Shown here: piece by piece, positions 34,316-46,857 of the stretch
How the letters are laid out: each line of letters starts with the position of its first letter
Position numbering within the stretch: the stretch's first letter is position 1
DNA from: Abelmoschus esculentus
Lineage: Eukaryota; Streptophyta; Magnoliopsida; Malvales; Malvaceae
DNA length: 64,000 nt
NCBI GenBank assembly: GCA_035048815.1
Contig: JAUCBN010000043.1
Location: 8,745,001-8,809,000 of the forward strand
Direction of reading: 5' to 3'
Notes under the pieces: generated by a model
What the model saw: only the letters and a program-made list of their open reading frames with translations
Told to the model about the DNA's origin: nothing
Database searches by the model: none
Made by a program: the position numbers and the translations under genes

Positions 34316-34735
34316 CCACCACCAATATCTGTCAAGGGAATAAGAAGTTTTCTCAGACATGCAGGATTCTATATGAGATTCATCAAGGATTTCTCTAAGA
34401 TCTCCAATCCCTTGTGCATTTTGTTGCAACAAAATCAACATTTTGTGTTCTATCAAAAATGTCATGGCGCATTCACAGACCTGAAGCAAAGCCTCATCAC
34501 CGTACCTGTTGTTGTTCTCCCAGATTGGACATTACCGTTCGAGCTGATGTGTTATGCTAGAGATTAAGTCGTGGGAGCAGTCTTAGGACAACGTCGAGGT
34601 AAGATCTTTCATGTTATTTTTTATGCTAGCCGAACGTTGAATGATGCACAACTTAATTACACTACCACAGAAAAAGAGCTACTTGTCGTGGTATTTGTAT
34701 TTGATAAGTTTAGGGCATACTTGATAGGCAAAACC
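34316..34735 (+). pseudogene. F2' reverse transcriptase end and RNase H, decayed
   Basis: FLRHAGFYMRFIKDFSKISNPL is the conserved RT thumb/connection region. It is followed by RNase H with WTLPFELMCYARD, a stop, then YASRTLNDAQLNYTTTEKEL and FDKFRAYLIG. About 20 codons that should hold the next RNase H Asp-His motif are deleted at 34728. Confidence 0.85.
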
Positions 34736-35244
34736 TAGGCATGTTAGATGGATATTACTTTGGCAAGAATTTGATTTAGAGGTGGTAGATAGGAAGGGTA
34801 TAGAAAATCAAGTTGTTGATCATCTGTCTAGGCTAGAAATTAATCAGGAATGTCATGACAAATTAGAAATTGATAATGAATTCCCTGACGAGAAATTCTT
34901 TATGCCATGATAATTTTGTGATACGCTGACCTTGTTAATTTTCTTGTTAGTGGTGTTTTGCCTTTTGACATGACTAGCTAGGGAAGGAAGAAGTTCAAGC
35001 AGGACGTGCGTTTCTATTTTTGAGATGAACCATACCTGTTCAAGCGCTTTGCCGATCAAATTATCCCTATATATGTATCTAGAGAGGAGCAAAGAGATAT
35101 TTTATACCATTGTCACACTGGCACGTGCGGAGGTCAGTTCGGAGGGACGAGGACTGCTGCAAAAGTCCTCCAATCAGGTTTTTATTGGCCTACCTTATTC
35201 AAAGATGCCCAAACATTTTACAAACCTACAATATATGTCAAAGG
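34736..35244 (+). pseudogene. F2' integrase N-terminal part, broken
   Basis: WQEFDLEVVDRKG and VVDHLSRLE are the usual link between RNase H and integrase. The H2C2 zinc-binding domain reads HCHTGTCGGQFGGTRTAAKV then GFYWPTLFKDAQ. It stops within the C-terminal Cys pair (CQRC region) at 35244, where a TGTAACACCCC LTR begins. The catalytic core of integrase lies beyond the window. Confidence 0.85.
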
Positions 35245-36683
35245 TGTAACACCCCTAACCCGATTCGAGAGCTAGAAGTGTCACTCGGACATGTGAAACA
35301 TAATCAAAGCCAAACACAACTAACTAGGCATTTCAACAAGACATATGAAACTTAGGGCCAATTTAAAATTTATTACTTAAGCCTTGTTACCTAACCATTC
35401 TTTAATCCATATCATATAAACGTACATGCTTTTCGAATGCAACTAGGAGAATCCTATTAATCATATCTTTATCACATACCCAAGCATAAACATCGAACAT
35501 TTCCTTTCTATATAACCATACATAACATTTGAATGCTCTAATGGAATGTCGCTACTTTTATTTACAATTCAATAATTTAAGAATGCTTTATCATTTGCCA
35601 ACTATCTAACAATGACCAAATCCTGTCATATACATTCATTTCAATCATGTTAATCATTCATATAACACATGAAACTTTCATGGTCAAGTCTATGCACATA
35701 CATAATAAACATGGACCTTTCGAACCATTCGAATATAATACTATTCCCATCATATTCTTCTCAATGTTATATTTTTACCAATTTGAACGCAATACCATTT
35801 AGAAAAAACTTATCACACAATTATTCATTTTATTTAAACATTGTCATACAAACTATTCAACGATGGATCATTATAAACTTATCTATCTCACATAACTATG
35901 AACCGTTCAATTAATATACCATATTAAACCTATACAAATCATGTGAATCTTAACAAACTTAACCATATCATTTGAACTTACATATATCATTCTAATTTCT
36001 TATTAGAATACTAGCACTTTCATTTAGCCTTTGCTCATGTAACATGTTTTATCATTTGAAACTTAGTTACCATTTAGGTCTTTCTTAGAAAACAAGTAAA
36101 CAAAATGGTCTTTCTTATAAGCTAAGAAACCTACCAAGGCGTGGTTTCATTCAATCTAACACTAATTTAGTTCCATTTAATCAATTAAGCTAGGTGCAAT
36201 ACCATTCTTATATTCATTTTGACCAATTTGTATCCACCTTATATATATGTTAACCATAACCAAATTCTATTACCTATCAAACATGATCCATTCAAGCCAA
36301 ATCATGGAATCTTATAATCTTGCCTAATATTTTTGACTCAAACATTGTAACCCCCTAGACCGGCCTATGCGAGAAGCCCGACATAGATTGGTCACATTTT
36401 TTTTAAACGAATATAAAATAGATTTCAAATAAAATCAAATATCCTGTAAAGATAATAGTTCCATCGCAAGTATAGTTTCGAGCATAATCAACTTAACCCG
36501 TACTGGAAAATATTAAATCTTGATATCATCATGTAAAATAAAATACAAAATAAAATCGTCAATCTCAAATAGTTTACGTTTAAAACGTTGATCACAAAAT
36601 ACTTCACAAATCCGATAATAAAATATAGTACGTTTAAACCATCAGTAACGAGATATAGGCACATCAGTAGCAAAATTGAGGCA

Positions 36684-38766
36684 TGAAAAGTCCTCAAAAG
36701 ATCATTATTTTATACACCTTTCATGGGCAATAAGCACTTATCTCACACTTACTTGGACTGATGCATGCGCTTAATATGCAATATTCGGATATTCTGCTAG
36801 TATAACTAATAAAGCTAATATTTACAGAAAAATGCAGAATTTACGATATCTTCTGTACATGCAAGAACACGTACTGCCGAGCAGGGTTGAGGCCGAGGCA
36901 GAAGTTGGGCGGCGGCAGCAACTAAAGCTCCAGCATCAATACTGTAGGCGATTGGAAGATAAAAATCTGCTGGACCATTGTGGACATGCAGCACATGATC
37001 GAAGCTTGCTAGCGCGAAGAAAGCCCAAGTCAAAGGCCATGGGGGAAAAGCCTCCTAGTTGAAATAAACTTGGAAATATTTGATTTATGGGAATAATTGT
37101 AATCCTACTCCAAGTAGTATTCCTACTTAGGAAAGGTTTGCCCTAGACCTAGACTATATATACCATAGCCGTCCAATGTATTAGGAGACCCGATTTAGAG
37201 AGAGTTCAACCCTAAGAATTATTGTGTTCTTTCCTCTATCATGTTCTAAGCTTTCTTAATATGCAATATTCGGACACTCACAAAATCTTATAGCTTGTTT
37301 CCGGGTAAAGTCCTTGAGTAAACAAAAGGCTAAGACTAAGGAATAGGCATAGTTATGGTGGGGAGAATAGATGGAAAAGTAAGACCAAAAGAGAATAAGG
37401 TTTGGCAAATTGATGGCTTGCATTGCTTGAGGACAATCAATAGTTCGAGTTTGGGGGTATGATAAGTGCTCAAAAGATCATTATTTTATACACCTTTCAT
37501 GGGCAATAAGCACTTATCTAACACTTACTTGGACTGATGCATGCGCTTAATATGCAATATTCGGATATTCTGCTAGTATAACTCATAAAGCTAATATTTA
37601 CAGAAAAATGCAGAATTTACGATATCTTCTGTACATGCAGGAACACGTACTGCCGAGGCAGGGTTGAGGCCGAGGCAGAAGCTGGGCCGTGGTAGCAACT
37701 GAAGCTCCAGCATCAATACTGTAGGCAATTGGAAGATAAAATTACGTTGGATGATTCTGGACATGCAACACATGGATCGAAGCTGGCTAGTACGAAGAAA
37801 GCCCAAGTCAAAGGCCACAGGGGAAAAGCCTCTTAGTTGAAATAAACTTGGAAATATTTGATTTATGGGAATAATTGTAATCCTACTCCAAGTAGTATTC
37901 CTACTTAGGAAAGGTTTGCCCTAGTCCTAGAATATATATACCATAGCCGTCCAATGTATTAGGAGACCCGATTTAGAGAGAGTTCAACCCTAAGAATTAT
38001 TGTGTTCTTTCCTCCATCATGTTGTAAGCTTTCTTAGGGTTAGGTGAAGGTTGTCGAGTACTTGTGAGAGGAGATTGTACTTTGTTTCTCGTTTCAATGC
38101 AATAAAACATTAAGATTTGCTTACACTTTGACATTCTTTGTTCTTGCATCCAAGCCCAGGAGGGAAGTTTGTGAGTAATCTATTTATCTAGACTCGGGAG
38201 AATTAGATTCACGAAAGGAGTAAGTACGGTATTTGAAAAATACTAACTCGGCCTAGGGATAGGTTGGAGTTTCAGCAGCTAAAAGAAGTGTGAGATTGGT
38301 TGATAGTTATAATTGATTCACGTCGGGAGGTATCATCAAGGACTAATTATCAATAGTGTTTTGACTTAGGGATAAGCGGAGCCATCCAAGGACACTTTGC
38401 TGAATCTTAGTGAGGTCTACCCAAGAGCAAGGGATTGCCGCGGCAGACACGCATTGTCGCTGCCGAGGCAGTAATCTGCAGTACTGCAGAGGCAGAGTCA
38501 TGCGATAGCATTGGACAGAAACAAGTCGATCGATTCCACAGTACAACGCAATTGGATCCTACCCACTCTCCTCATTCGTTCTCACTATCTTTATTTAGTT
38601 TTTGTTTAATTAGTTTACTCAAACATCCTCCCTACTTGTGTTTTTACTTTAATTTTACAGGAAAAGAATATTAAAGAAGACATATTAAGTATACAAGATA
38701 AATACTTATCACTTTATTACTTGTGACATGTACACTGCACAATTTGCGCTATTTCTACACGCAACA
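36684..38766 (+). mobile_element. Element H: Athila-like deletion derivative
   Basis: Perfect TSD AGGCA (36679..36683 and 38767..38771). Left part: the first 575 bp of a type II LTR. Then 16 bp of filler, about 190 bp of 3' UTR with terminal hairpin and polypurine tract, and a full type II 3' LTR (37460..38766). Everything between mid 5' LTR and the late 3' UTR is deleted, so no gene and no PBS remain. Confidence 0.92.
37460..38766 (+). repeat. 3' LTR of element H (type II LTR)
   Basis: 1307 bp, from TGATAAGTGCTCAAAAG to CACGCAACA. The matching left LTR at 36684..37258 starts TGAAAAGTCCTC, with changes in the terminal segment. Confidence 0.9.
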
Positions 38767-39306
38767 AGGCACATGTCACCAAAACTGAAATTCGGAAAAT
38801 TTAGACATTACATCAATATATAATCGGGAAGGTGTAGATCCTCCAAGTGCCAAGTCCGGGACACCTATCTACGGATATCTGAAAGGGGAAAGAAAACGGG
38901 TATGAGCTATGAAGCCTAGTGTGTTCCAACAATGCATACAAAATACAGGTAAAATCGAATAAGCAGTAATATTAGTAAAACAGATCATGAGTATGCATGA
39001 TATGCTACCCTGTAACCGAACTCCAAGATACAGTTCCCCAGAACAGTATCTAATACATGCATTAACCTAAGCCCGATAGGGCAAAGGTACCTACCTACCT
39101 AAGGAATTACCTTAGGGAACAGGCCGAATTACCCCGGCTACAGCACGGGAACCGTAAACAGGACGATATTACCCTAACCATAGCTAGGAACCGTAAATAG
39201 GAAGGAATTACCAACTGGATCAAGGCTGAACCGTATCTCAGATACTATACATCATCCAACCCTAAAATGACAAGCATGCAGTAATAACAGGATTAATGAT
39301 AGCAGT

Positions 39307-39544
39307 ACCAGAAAATAATCAGATATCATGTATGTACCAAATCAGAAAATATTATACAGGATATATATAAGGCATACAATAAAAATAGAATATGCTCATA
39401 CTTAAAGTTCAAAATAAATGCTCATACCAAACCAGAAAATAATCAGATATCATGTATGTACCAAATCAGAAAATATTATACAGGATATATATAAGGCATA
39501 CAATAAAAACAGAATATGCTCATACTTAAAGTTCAAAATAAATG
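39307..39544. repeat. 124-bp tandem duplication
   Basis: The segment starting ACCAGAAAATAATCAG at 39307 is repeated from 39431. Apart from the 10-bp CTCATACCAA junction I see a single difference (AAAAATAG against AAAAACAG). Confidence 0.9.
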
Positions 39545-40105
39545 TCTATGTAAGTCCGAGAAAAACAGTCTTGTGCACATGCTATGTTTGTTTAAAACGG
39601 GAATACATTAATATACGGTCATATAGCACACAAGGAGCACACCTCAAAATGGAAGGAAAAACAGGTGGTCTACTGGGCGTTCGAGCCTCGCTCTACAACA
39701 GTACTGGACACTAAAGATACAAGATAGAATTTATATTAATATAGGAGTCAAAAATTGAATGGATTATTCACAGGGTTTAAACACATACGGGTTATGATCA
39801 AATCTCGGGATTGATCGAAACGGGAGGAGTTTGGTTGGGTCGGTACACGATCGAGAGGACTATGTGATCCTACAATTAATCAGATATCAAGATTAGACAT
39901 TAATTTAAAACACTGGACTTAACTTAATTTAGAAGAAAAGTTTAACTCGAGACTTTAAAGTCCAATTTGGAGCCTTTTGGGTCCGAATTTCGAGAAATGG
40001 ACTTCACGAATGGACTCAGGATGTCGAAAAACATAAAATAGTTTTTTTTTGAAAATTTTGACTTTTTGGTCAAAGTCAATGCTGATGTCAGCAGGGTCAA
40101 CGTTC

Positions 40106-40154
40106 ACGTCAGCAGCCACGTCATCTGCCACGTCAGCAGTCAACAATGACGTCA
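40106..40154. promoter_or_regulatory. cluster of ACGTCA motifs in a solo LTR
   Basis: ACGTCA at 40106, 40118 and 40130 (12-bp spacing) and the palindrome TGACGTCA at 40147..40154. Such ACGT cores are bound by plant bZIP factors in general; use here is inferred. The following 150 bp is rich in GGGTCA/GGTTGACC repeats. Confidence 0.5.
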
Positions 40155-40954
40155 CCGGTCACCGGGTCGGGTCAACCAACGGGTCAGGCCAGTCAACAGG
40201 TCGGGTTGGGTTGACCGGTTCGGGTTAGACCAGTTAGATCCGGTTCAAGACCGTTTTGACTCGGGTTTGACCGGTTTGGACCAGTCGGCTCCCGACAACC
40301 ATCTACGATGGCCGGAAATCGCCTTCGGCGACGCGTGGAGGCCACGCGCGGCCCTAATCGGCTGAAAAACACATTTTCAGGCTTGGGATTTCACCCTGAT
40401 TCATAAAAACACCATATTTTAACTAATAAACCCAGAAAACAGCTTCGAAAGGTAAAAAATCTTACCTAACTTACCAATCTGAAAAGATCTCCGACGACGA
40501 CATTCTCGGCGACGACTGGAGACAATGGTGGGTGGGTTTTGGTCGCCTGGTCACTACGAACACAACAAGAATGACGACGCGCCGATTCAACGTCGATCGT
40601 GGCCGGATCCAACGAAGTTTCCGAGAGGGTTTAACCCTAACTCCAACAAAGCTTCAGCCTTCAATTCGCGGAGAAGGCAGTGGCAGTTTCGGCGCGTGGT
40701 TAAGGAGGTTCGGATCGGGGGAGGGCAACGAACACGGTGACGATGTAAGCCACGGTGCGACAATGGGTGAGCTGGACAGTGGTCGGGGGTTTGGTTCGAA
40801 AAGGGGGTAGGTGAGAGAGATGAAAGGTTATTTTGGTTTGAATATAGGAGATGGTTCCAGATCTAATGGGTTCAAACTTTTATTTTTCGAATATATTATT
40901 ATTATTATCCGGAATGATACAAGTTAAAAGCAAGGTGGGGAAGTTTAATACACA

Positions 40955-41040
40955 AGAGCTCTTTAGCTCAGTGGATGGCTTCCAGTCAAACATACAAGGG
41001 GTTGTGGGTTTGACACCCTACAACCTTAATTCCATATATA
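40955..41040 (+). other. tRNA-derived SINE-like segment
   Basis: TAGCTCAGTGG (40964..40974) fits a Pol III A box and GGTTTGACACC (41007..41017) fits a B box, with tRNA-like spacing. No cloverleaf can be drawn through the whole segment, so it is not a working tRNA gene. It lies near one end of the solo LTR, before an AT-repeat tail. Confidence 0.5.
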
Positions 41041-42589
41041 TATTGTTTTAAGTGTTACAAACATAATATAAGTAAACTTATCTATCAAGATAACATTTAT
41101 ATATACTTCAATCTCAATCCATACAAGCTAAATTGTTCCTATAATACATATACATTTCAGGTTCTAATCCATTTACCCAATGGTAACATAACTTTAATCA
41201 ACCAATCTATCCCAACTAAGTATACATTACAAATTTCTAAATCATGATACAATATAATTGTTCATATCATCAGTATAGATCAGATTTCTTAATTATTAAC
41301 CAAGCATCACACACACAAGACATTTCTCCAAAATCAAATGCATGGCTACTAACTTATATACATTTCTAGGAGTTACGAGTTACACATTGCCATGCTCAAT
41401 TGCTTGCTTGTGCTTGCCTTGATTAACCTTGGAACCATCTTTCAAATCGAGTACCTATATTTTTAGGAAAGTATGAAACAAGAGTGGTAAGTACACAAGG
41501 TACTTAGTGAGGTAGCACCTAGAATTAACCATTTAACTTAATCTTTCATTGATATATTTTTATGTCATGTTTCAAGACTTCTAATTGAATATACATGTTA
41601 ACAAGTCATAATACAAGTCATTAATATACATGTTAAAAAGAATACAAGTTGTCCAATTCTTGTGCTTAAGGTTATAAGGTTTCTTGTTCATGTTTCATGT
41701 CATTTAACTAGGTACACAAATTGTTCATTAATAGTATTAAGCATATAAGGTTTCTAATTAAAGATTTATGTCTTATTACTAAGGAAACAAGTTGTTCATT
41801 GATTGTAATTAAGCATATAAGGTTTTTTAATTCAAAATTTATGTCATATTATTAAGGACACAAGTTGTCCATTAATTGTATTATCAAGCATACATGTTTT
41901 CTAGATCACATTTCATATCATTTATCCAAGTATATAGGTTTTCCATTACATTTAACTAAGCATCTTAACTTTCTATAACACTTTACATGTCATATAATCA
42001 TGTAAACATGGTGTCCAATGCATGTAAAAAAGCAATTAAATTCTCTATGTCATGTTATATTTTATATGATCATATAATCATGTTATCTAATGTATGCTTT
42101 CAAAAACATTTCTTGTAACTCATATCAATTTAGAATTTCAATCATGCTTTCATGTCATTTCCTATAATCCATATCATATTAAGCATTCCAACATGCTTTT
42201 CATGTCATATCATGTTACTCATATCATGTTAAGCATACCTATCATGCTTTTCATTTAACTTCATGTAAATTATATCAAGTTAAGCAAACCTATCATGTAT
42301 TCATGTCATATAATCATTACTAATATGTTTTCCAAGTCATAAGTCTTTTAATTAGGTATTGCCTTTGTATTTAGTAGGAAAAAGGTAAACGAGTCATAAG
42401 ATGACACGTAAAATACCCGTATGAAGATGGAACACGAAGTACCCGTATGAAAATGATACACGAAGTATCCGGGAAGGTGACCAAGACACCAAGGTTACAC
42501 AAAGTACTATCGTAAGATACCCAAGGAAGCTAACAAATAGGTGACTTACCACCTAAACAAGAAGGTGGTTTACCACCAACTTAAGTACA

Positions 42590-44376
42590 TGATAACTCCG
42601 CAAAAAGGCTATATTTAGAACCTTTTTACTTAAGTTATTTATTGTCATTAAGCAAATAGAGGATCATGTAGATGAATTTAGAATCATAACATTGCATTTG
42701 GTGGCTGATTATGTTTTGGAATTTATGGTGCGGAAATAGATGATATTTTGCGGGGAAGGTCGTGCTTTTGGCTGTTGTTGTGCAGGTAAAGCAAAGAGGG
42801 AGCAAAGTAAATTTGTCATGGCATTCGCAAAAGGATAGCGACGGGAAAATGTCATGGCAAATTTGGAGACCTCCTATGCTGCATTAAAACATAAGAAGAT
42901 ATTTTGAGAGCAGTGCTAGCTGGTGCTATGCAAGCAGCCCACAACCACCACAATAGAGGACCACTGTCACCATGTCAGAAATGCCATCACGTGAATAGGG
43001 GTGCTAAGGGAATTTTCCCTAAACCCTAGGGTTTTCATCCCCCATTTGATAAGGCATGGTGACCATATAAAAGAGCAACCTTTTTCCTTGGAAAAGGAGG
43101 ACCTTTGGAGCAGATTTTGAGCCACAAGGAGAGCAAAAAGCAGCAAAGGAAAGCTTCCATCTTTCTTCCCCAACTACCTCCCGAAGGGTCCTCCATTGAT
43201 AGAGCTTGAAGGGAGTGACATGCTAGGCACCCGAGAGGGACTAGCATGCTAAGGCAACTCTATGGTGGTCGAAGAAGCCGGCGGTAACGCGCACCGAGGG
43301 TGCTTCCAACCTTTCCCTTTGTTTTATTTCATATTCTTGAGAGGTTTATGTGAATGTTTATGGATGATATTTGTGGATGATGTTTATCTTTAAACTTTCA
43401 CACCAACATGTGTTTGCTTTATTTCGGTGGATGTTTTTATGGATGATTAACTCTTTATCTTTTATGAATATTCTAGCTTATTATTTGTTTGTTTATTTGC
43501 TTTGCTCATTGTGTTTAATCATTTAAGCATTGTAAGAGGCATGAGAGTGTCCTTTGTTTAGATGCACGCTGGGTGTTCGAGAGAAACCTATCCATAGATC
43601 CTTATTGTTCGAGAAAAACTAAGGGAGTATCAACATGAGTAATGGGTTGTAGACTGCAAATAGAGCCTAATCTGACCTTAGGTGCCCGAGAGAGACCTAA
43701 GTGAGGGTTTCAACGACTAAAATGAGTGTGCTTTATCGATAGGCTATATGTCATTGTTGAGACCTAGAGGAGATGTCTTGACATTTTTGACTGTCAGGTT
43801 CCGTTGACTCGAGAGAGCGGAAGCACCTTAGAAACCTCTATCGAGTGAATAGACCATATAGTAGCTAATTGTTCATAGGAGAGAGGTTAAGGATTCCATA
43901 AGAACCCCCATCAATCATTCTAAGTAAGGCTCATCAATCGAGGGTTGTCACAACATATTGCTTATCTGTGTTTTCTTATCTTGCTTTTGCCTTAGCACTA
44001 ACAAAGTGTTTCTCTGTTTCCTCTGTTTTCTTTGTTTACTTACAAACACACTATCACACTATTCGCACACTACATTCATACATCTATCGTGCCACCACCA
44101 TCCATTCCATTTTACCTTGACATATTTTAGTTGCTTGCATTCTGAAATTTACATAGAATTTCACCATCACACCTTCACCATATATATTCATTTCTATTTG
44201 TTTATACCATTGTTTTTTTCCTTTTAGTTAGTGTCACCTTTTTTCCTTGACAAAGTTGACTTACACTTTACCCCGATCCTCGTCGGAATGATACTCACCC
44301 ACCATTTATTACTTGTATGGTTGTGTATACTTGCACATATGTTCGCTTAATTTATAGCACTACACAGAGCGAACCA
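42590..44376 (+). repeat. 5' LTR of F2
   Basis: 1787 bp from TGATAACTCCGC to GAGCGAACCA. TATAAAA at 43066..43072. U5 holds a diverged form of the block common to the type I-III LTRs (for example CAACGACTAAAATGAGTGTG). The end is set by analogy with D, six bases before the PBS. Confidence 0.82.
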
Positions 44377-44382
44377 AGTTTT

Positions 44383-44400
44383 TGGCACCGTTGTCGGGGA
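44383..44400 (+). promoter_or_regulatory. primer-binding site of F2, tRNA-Asp type
   Basis: TGGCACCGTTGTCGGGGA: two transitions from the perfect tRNA-Asp complement. Confidence 0.82.
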
Positions 44401-44515
44401 TCTAGTGAGTAAAAGTTTGTCATTTTTATCTTGGCATTTTTGTCTTACTTTGTTTATTATTTTAGTTCAGTTTACTTGTTTTATTTGATTTATTTTTTTG
44501 TGTTTTTCCTAGTGC

Positions 44516-45401
44516 ATGACCAGAAGGTTTACTGAAGGACCTCTCTATCCATTACTACATAAGATTGAACGATTGTTTTGGTAAAGAAGACGTATTCAGA
44601 GTGAAACTAGAGCTATGTATTGTGTTCAAAATCAGGGCGTTCCTAATCAAGATCCAGTAGTTCCAAATGTCGGGACAAATCAGAATGTTGTTGCACCTCG
44701 ACCAAGGTCTATTCGGGATCACTTAAATCCTATCTTGGATGATCTTAATCCTGCATTGTGGCACCGGAAATTCAAGCTACACACTTTGAACTCAAGCCTG
44801 TCATGTTCAATATGCTGAATTTTATTGCACAATTTGGTGGTATGGCACATGAAGACGCAAGGCAACATATTCGTGCCGTATTAGAAGTTTGTGATTCATT
44901 CCATTAATAAGGATTGCACGAGGATGTGTTGAAGCTCAAACTATTTCCTTATTCTCTATGTGGTCGAGCAAAGGCATGGTTGATTGAAGTACCATCCGGT
45001 TCGATGGAGTAATGGGTTGATCTATGCAAGATCTTTTTGTTGCGGTATAATCCACCAAATCTCAACACTCAGCTTAGAAATGATATTTCTTCTTTCCGAC
45101 AAGGTGACGACGAGTCAATGTGTGAATGTTGGGATCGTTATAAGGGACTGCTTCGAAAGTGTACAAATCATGGTTTTCACGATTGGACTCAAGTTGTGAT
45201 GTTCTACAATGGAGTCAGTGCACCTACTAGGATGATGTTAGATGCCAAGGCAAATGGAACTTTACTAGACAAATCACCCGAGGAGGCATTCGACATTCTT
45301 GACAGAATTACCAACAATGACTATCAATTTCCTTCTACACGACTTGAAAACGGGAGGAAGATGCAAGGAACTTTTGAGCTCGAAGCTAAGGACTCATTAT
45401 C
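44516..45401 (+). pseudogene. F2 gag, N-terminal part
   Basis: Starts ATGACCAGAAGG, the same opening Met-Thr-Arg as the pol-less family. A stop follows at codon 23 and a frameshift near 44757; after that the frame gives THFELKPVMFNMLNFIAQFG, LKLFPYSLCGRAKAWLIE, LRYNPPNLNTQLRNDISSFR, MCECWDRYKG and PTRMMLDAKANGTLLDKSPE. It is broken at KDSLS by the copia LTR. Gag of this type forms the particle; this copy cannot. Confidence 0.87.
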
Positions 45402-46844
45402 TGTTAGAGTATGCCCAAAGACCAATCATATGATGATTGTAAGGATACTTTTATTTACCAATTTTATTGAATAAAGGCATTGCCATTTTTGTTTTCAGAT
45501 ATATGTGTCAATGTATAACATAAACTGAGAAACAATAAGGTCCATATAATAATATATGTATTATTATTAAAAGATCCTTAGTCAAGTATTATTATGGGTA
45601 TGGACAATAATAATACGCTTAAGACTAACATGTAATTAATTGATGACAATGAGTTGTCATTGACATAGAGATGTCAGAATTAATACATGAATATATTAGT
45701 AGAGAATAATATATTGGATTGATCCACTATGAGCATATATCTTTGATTATTATGTGACGGTCACGATATTGCTCATAGTGACAACTATATGTATGATCCT
45801 TAGACTTAAGATTATTACTCTCTCAACATATGTTGTTTTATGTATTGATGCAGTTAAACGTGTCTCGTAATTAGTTACACTATAAAAAACTGACATTGGA
45901 CATATTACAATGTATGTAGTGAGATGTGAATGATCAAGATAGGATTTGTCCTTCCTACATAATAGGAAAATATATCAAAGGTCACTTGACTGAGTGAGAC
46001 TAGAAATGTATGGCCATGCTTGAATACGTTGATATGAAATATCACAAATTATTCATTAAAAGAAGTCCACTCTAGATATCAAGAAACATTAAAATAGGCT
46101 ATACAAGTGTGACTATTCGAAGACTTGTGCCTAGTAAAGATATAAAAGGACAAAAGGATTTAATACATTAAGATAGTTGGTCTCGGACATGATACATGGA
46201 ATCATGATCTCTTATAACTTAGATGACAATGATATATTGCCAGATTTCACTCATTGTTTGTAACATTAGAATTGTTCTAATATTATTACTAGCATTACAA
46301 TGAGCCTACAGGGTCACACCCAATGGTTGAAAAGGAGCAAAAATATATATAAGTAGAATATATTTAATCCCGAATTTTAATAAATGATATAATTAAAGTA
46401 ATTATATCCCTTTTAAATTCGAATTAAATATAGATTCCAAAATTTAAGGAAATAATTAATGTAATTATTTCCTATAAACAAATTCAGAATCAAACTCTTA
46501 TACCTAGGGTTACACCTATATAAAGGATCTTTGGTCTAGCAGTCACAATAGAGAATTTTGAATTCCCAAACCCTAAAATCATGATAAACATTTTTTTGAG
46601 ATTTGCTCTCTCAACTGGGTGAACTATGTAGAGGCCGACACGATATTTGTGGAGGCTAAAGATTCGATTGTTGAATGATCATAACTGCAGCAGATCCCGT
46701 TGTTGTCTTTGCTATTTATCAAAGAACCCAATATAAGTTATCGCATCTCTTCCTCCCGATTTCGGATTAAACGTACATGGATCACTGGAAAGACCGTCGT
46801 AATTTTGTTCCGCTGCGCCATGGGGTGTGTCAGCGGTCCCAATA
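45402..46844 (+). repeat. 5' LTR of the copia element
   Basis: 1443 bp, TGTTAGAGTATGCCC to GGTCCCAATA; TATATAAA at 46517..46524. The short ORFs within it have no family match. Confidence 0.92.
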
Positions 46845-46845
46845 G

Positions 46846-46857
46846 TGGTATTAGAGC
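46846..46857 (+). promoter_or_regulatory. primer-binding site, initiator tRNA-Met type
   Basis: TGGTATTAGAGC, one C-to-T change from the usual TGGTATCAGAGC of plant copia elements, one base after the LTR. Confidence 0.88.

Larger units (their letters stand above)
36346..41059 (-). repeat. solo LTR, chromovirus-like, with TSD AACAT
   Basis: Ends TGTAACCCCC and AGTGTTACA, flanked by perfect AACAT repeats (36341..36345 and 41060..41064). Without element H it is about 2.6 kb. No protein domain; short ORFs at 40525..40810 come from a GC-rich part and match nothing I know. A dispersed tandem part of ACCGTAAA/GGAATTACC units is at 39080..39240. Confidence 0.8.
35245..42589 (-). repeat. chromovirus-type LTR, partial, carrying nested insertions
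   Basis: Starts TGTAACACCCCTAACCCG at 35245 directly in the F2' integrase. Own sequence: 35245..36345 and 41065..42589, AT-rich with no ORF. The segment near 41490, complementary to the CCTCACTAAG part of the forward LTRs, indicates minus orientation. A tandem part with ACACGAAGTACCCGTATGAA lies at 42400..42500. It is cut at 42589 by element F2 (left flank GTACA), so the far end is outside the window. Family assignment rests on the LTR ends and is tentative. Confidence 0.65.

Noticed and set aside
32940..34325. A precise TSD for the solo LTR in F2' RT
   Set aside because: The right flank is a CCA run and the LTR end is ambiguous by two bases; TGCAC on the left does not match well.
40525..40810. 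Basic, Arg/Gly-rich ORFs in a GC-rich stretch
   Set aside because: Inside a solo LTR, two overlapping frames of equal quality; composition explains both.
40955..41040. Functional tRNA gene
   Set aside because: A and B boxes fit, but acceptor and anticodon arms cannot be paired; at most a SINE head.
42967..43247. Two overlapping minus-strand ORFs near 43 kb
   Set aside because: They lie within the F2 LTR around its TATA box, are antisense to it and have no homologue I know.
43958..44227. 89-codon ORF with hydrophobic segments near 44 kb
   Set aside because: T-rich U5 sequence of the F2 LTR; hydrophobicity follows from base composition.
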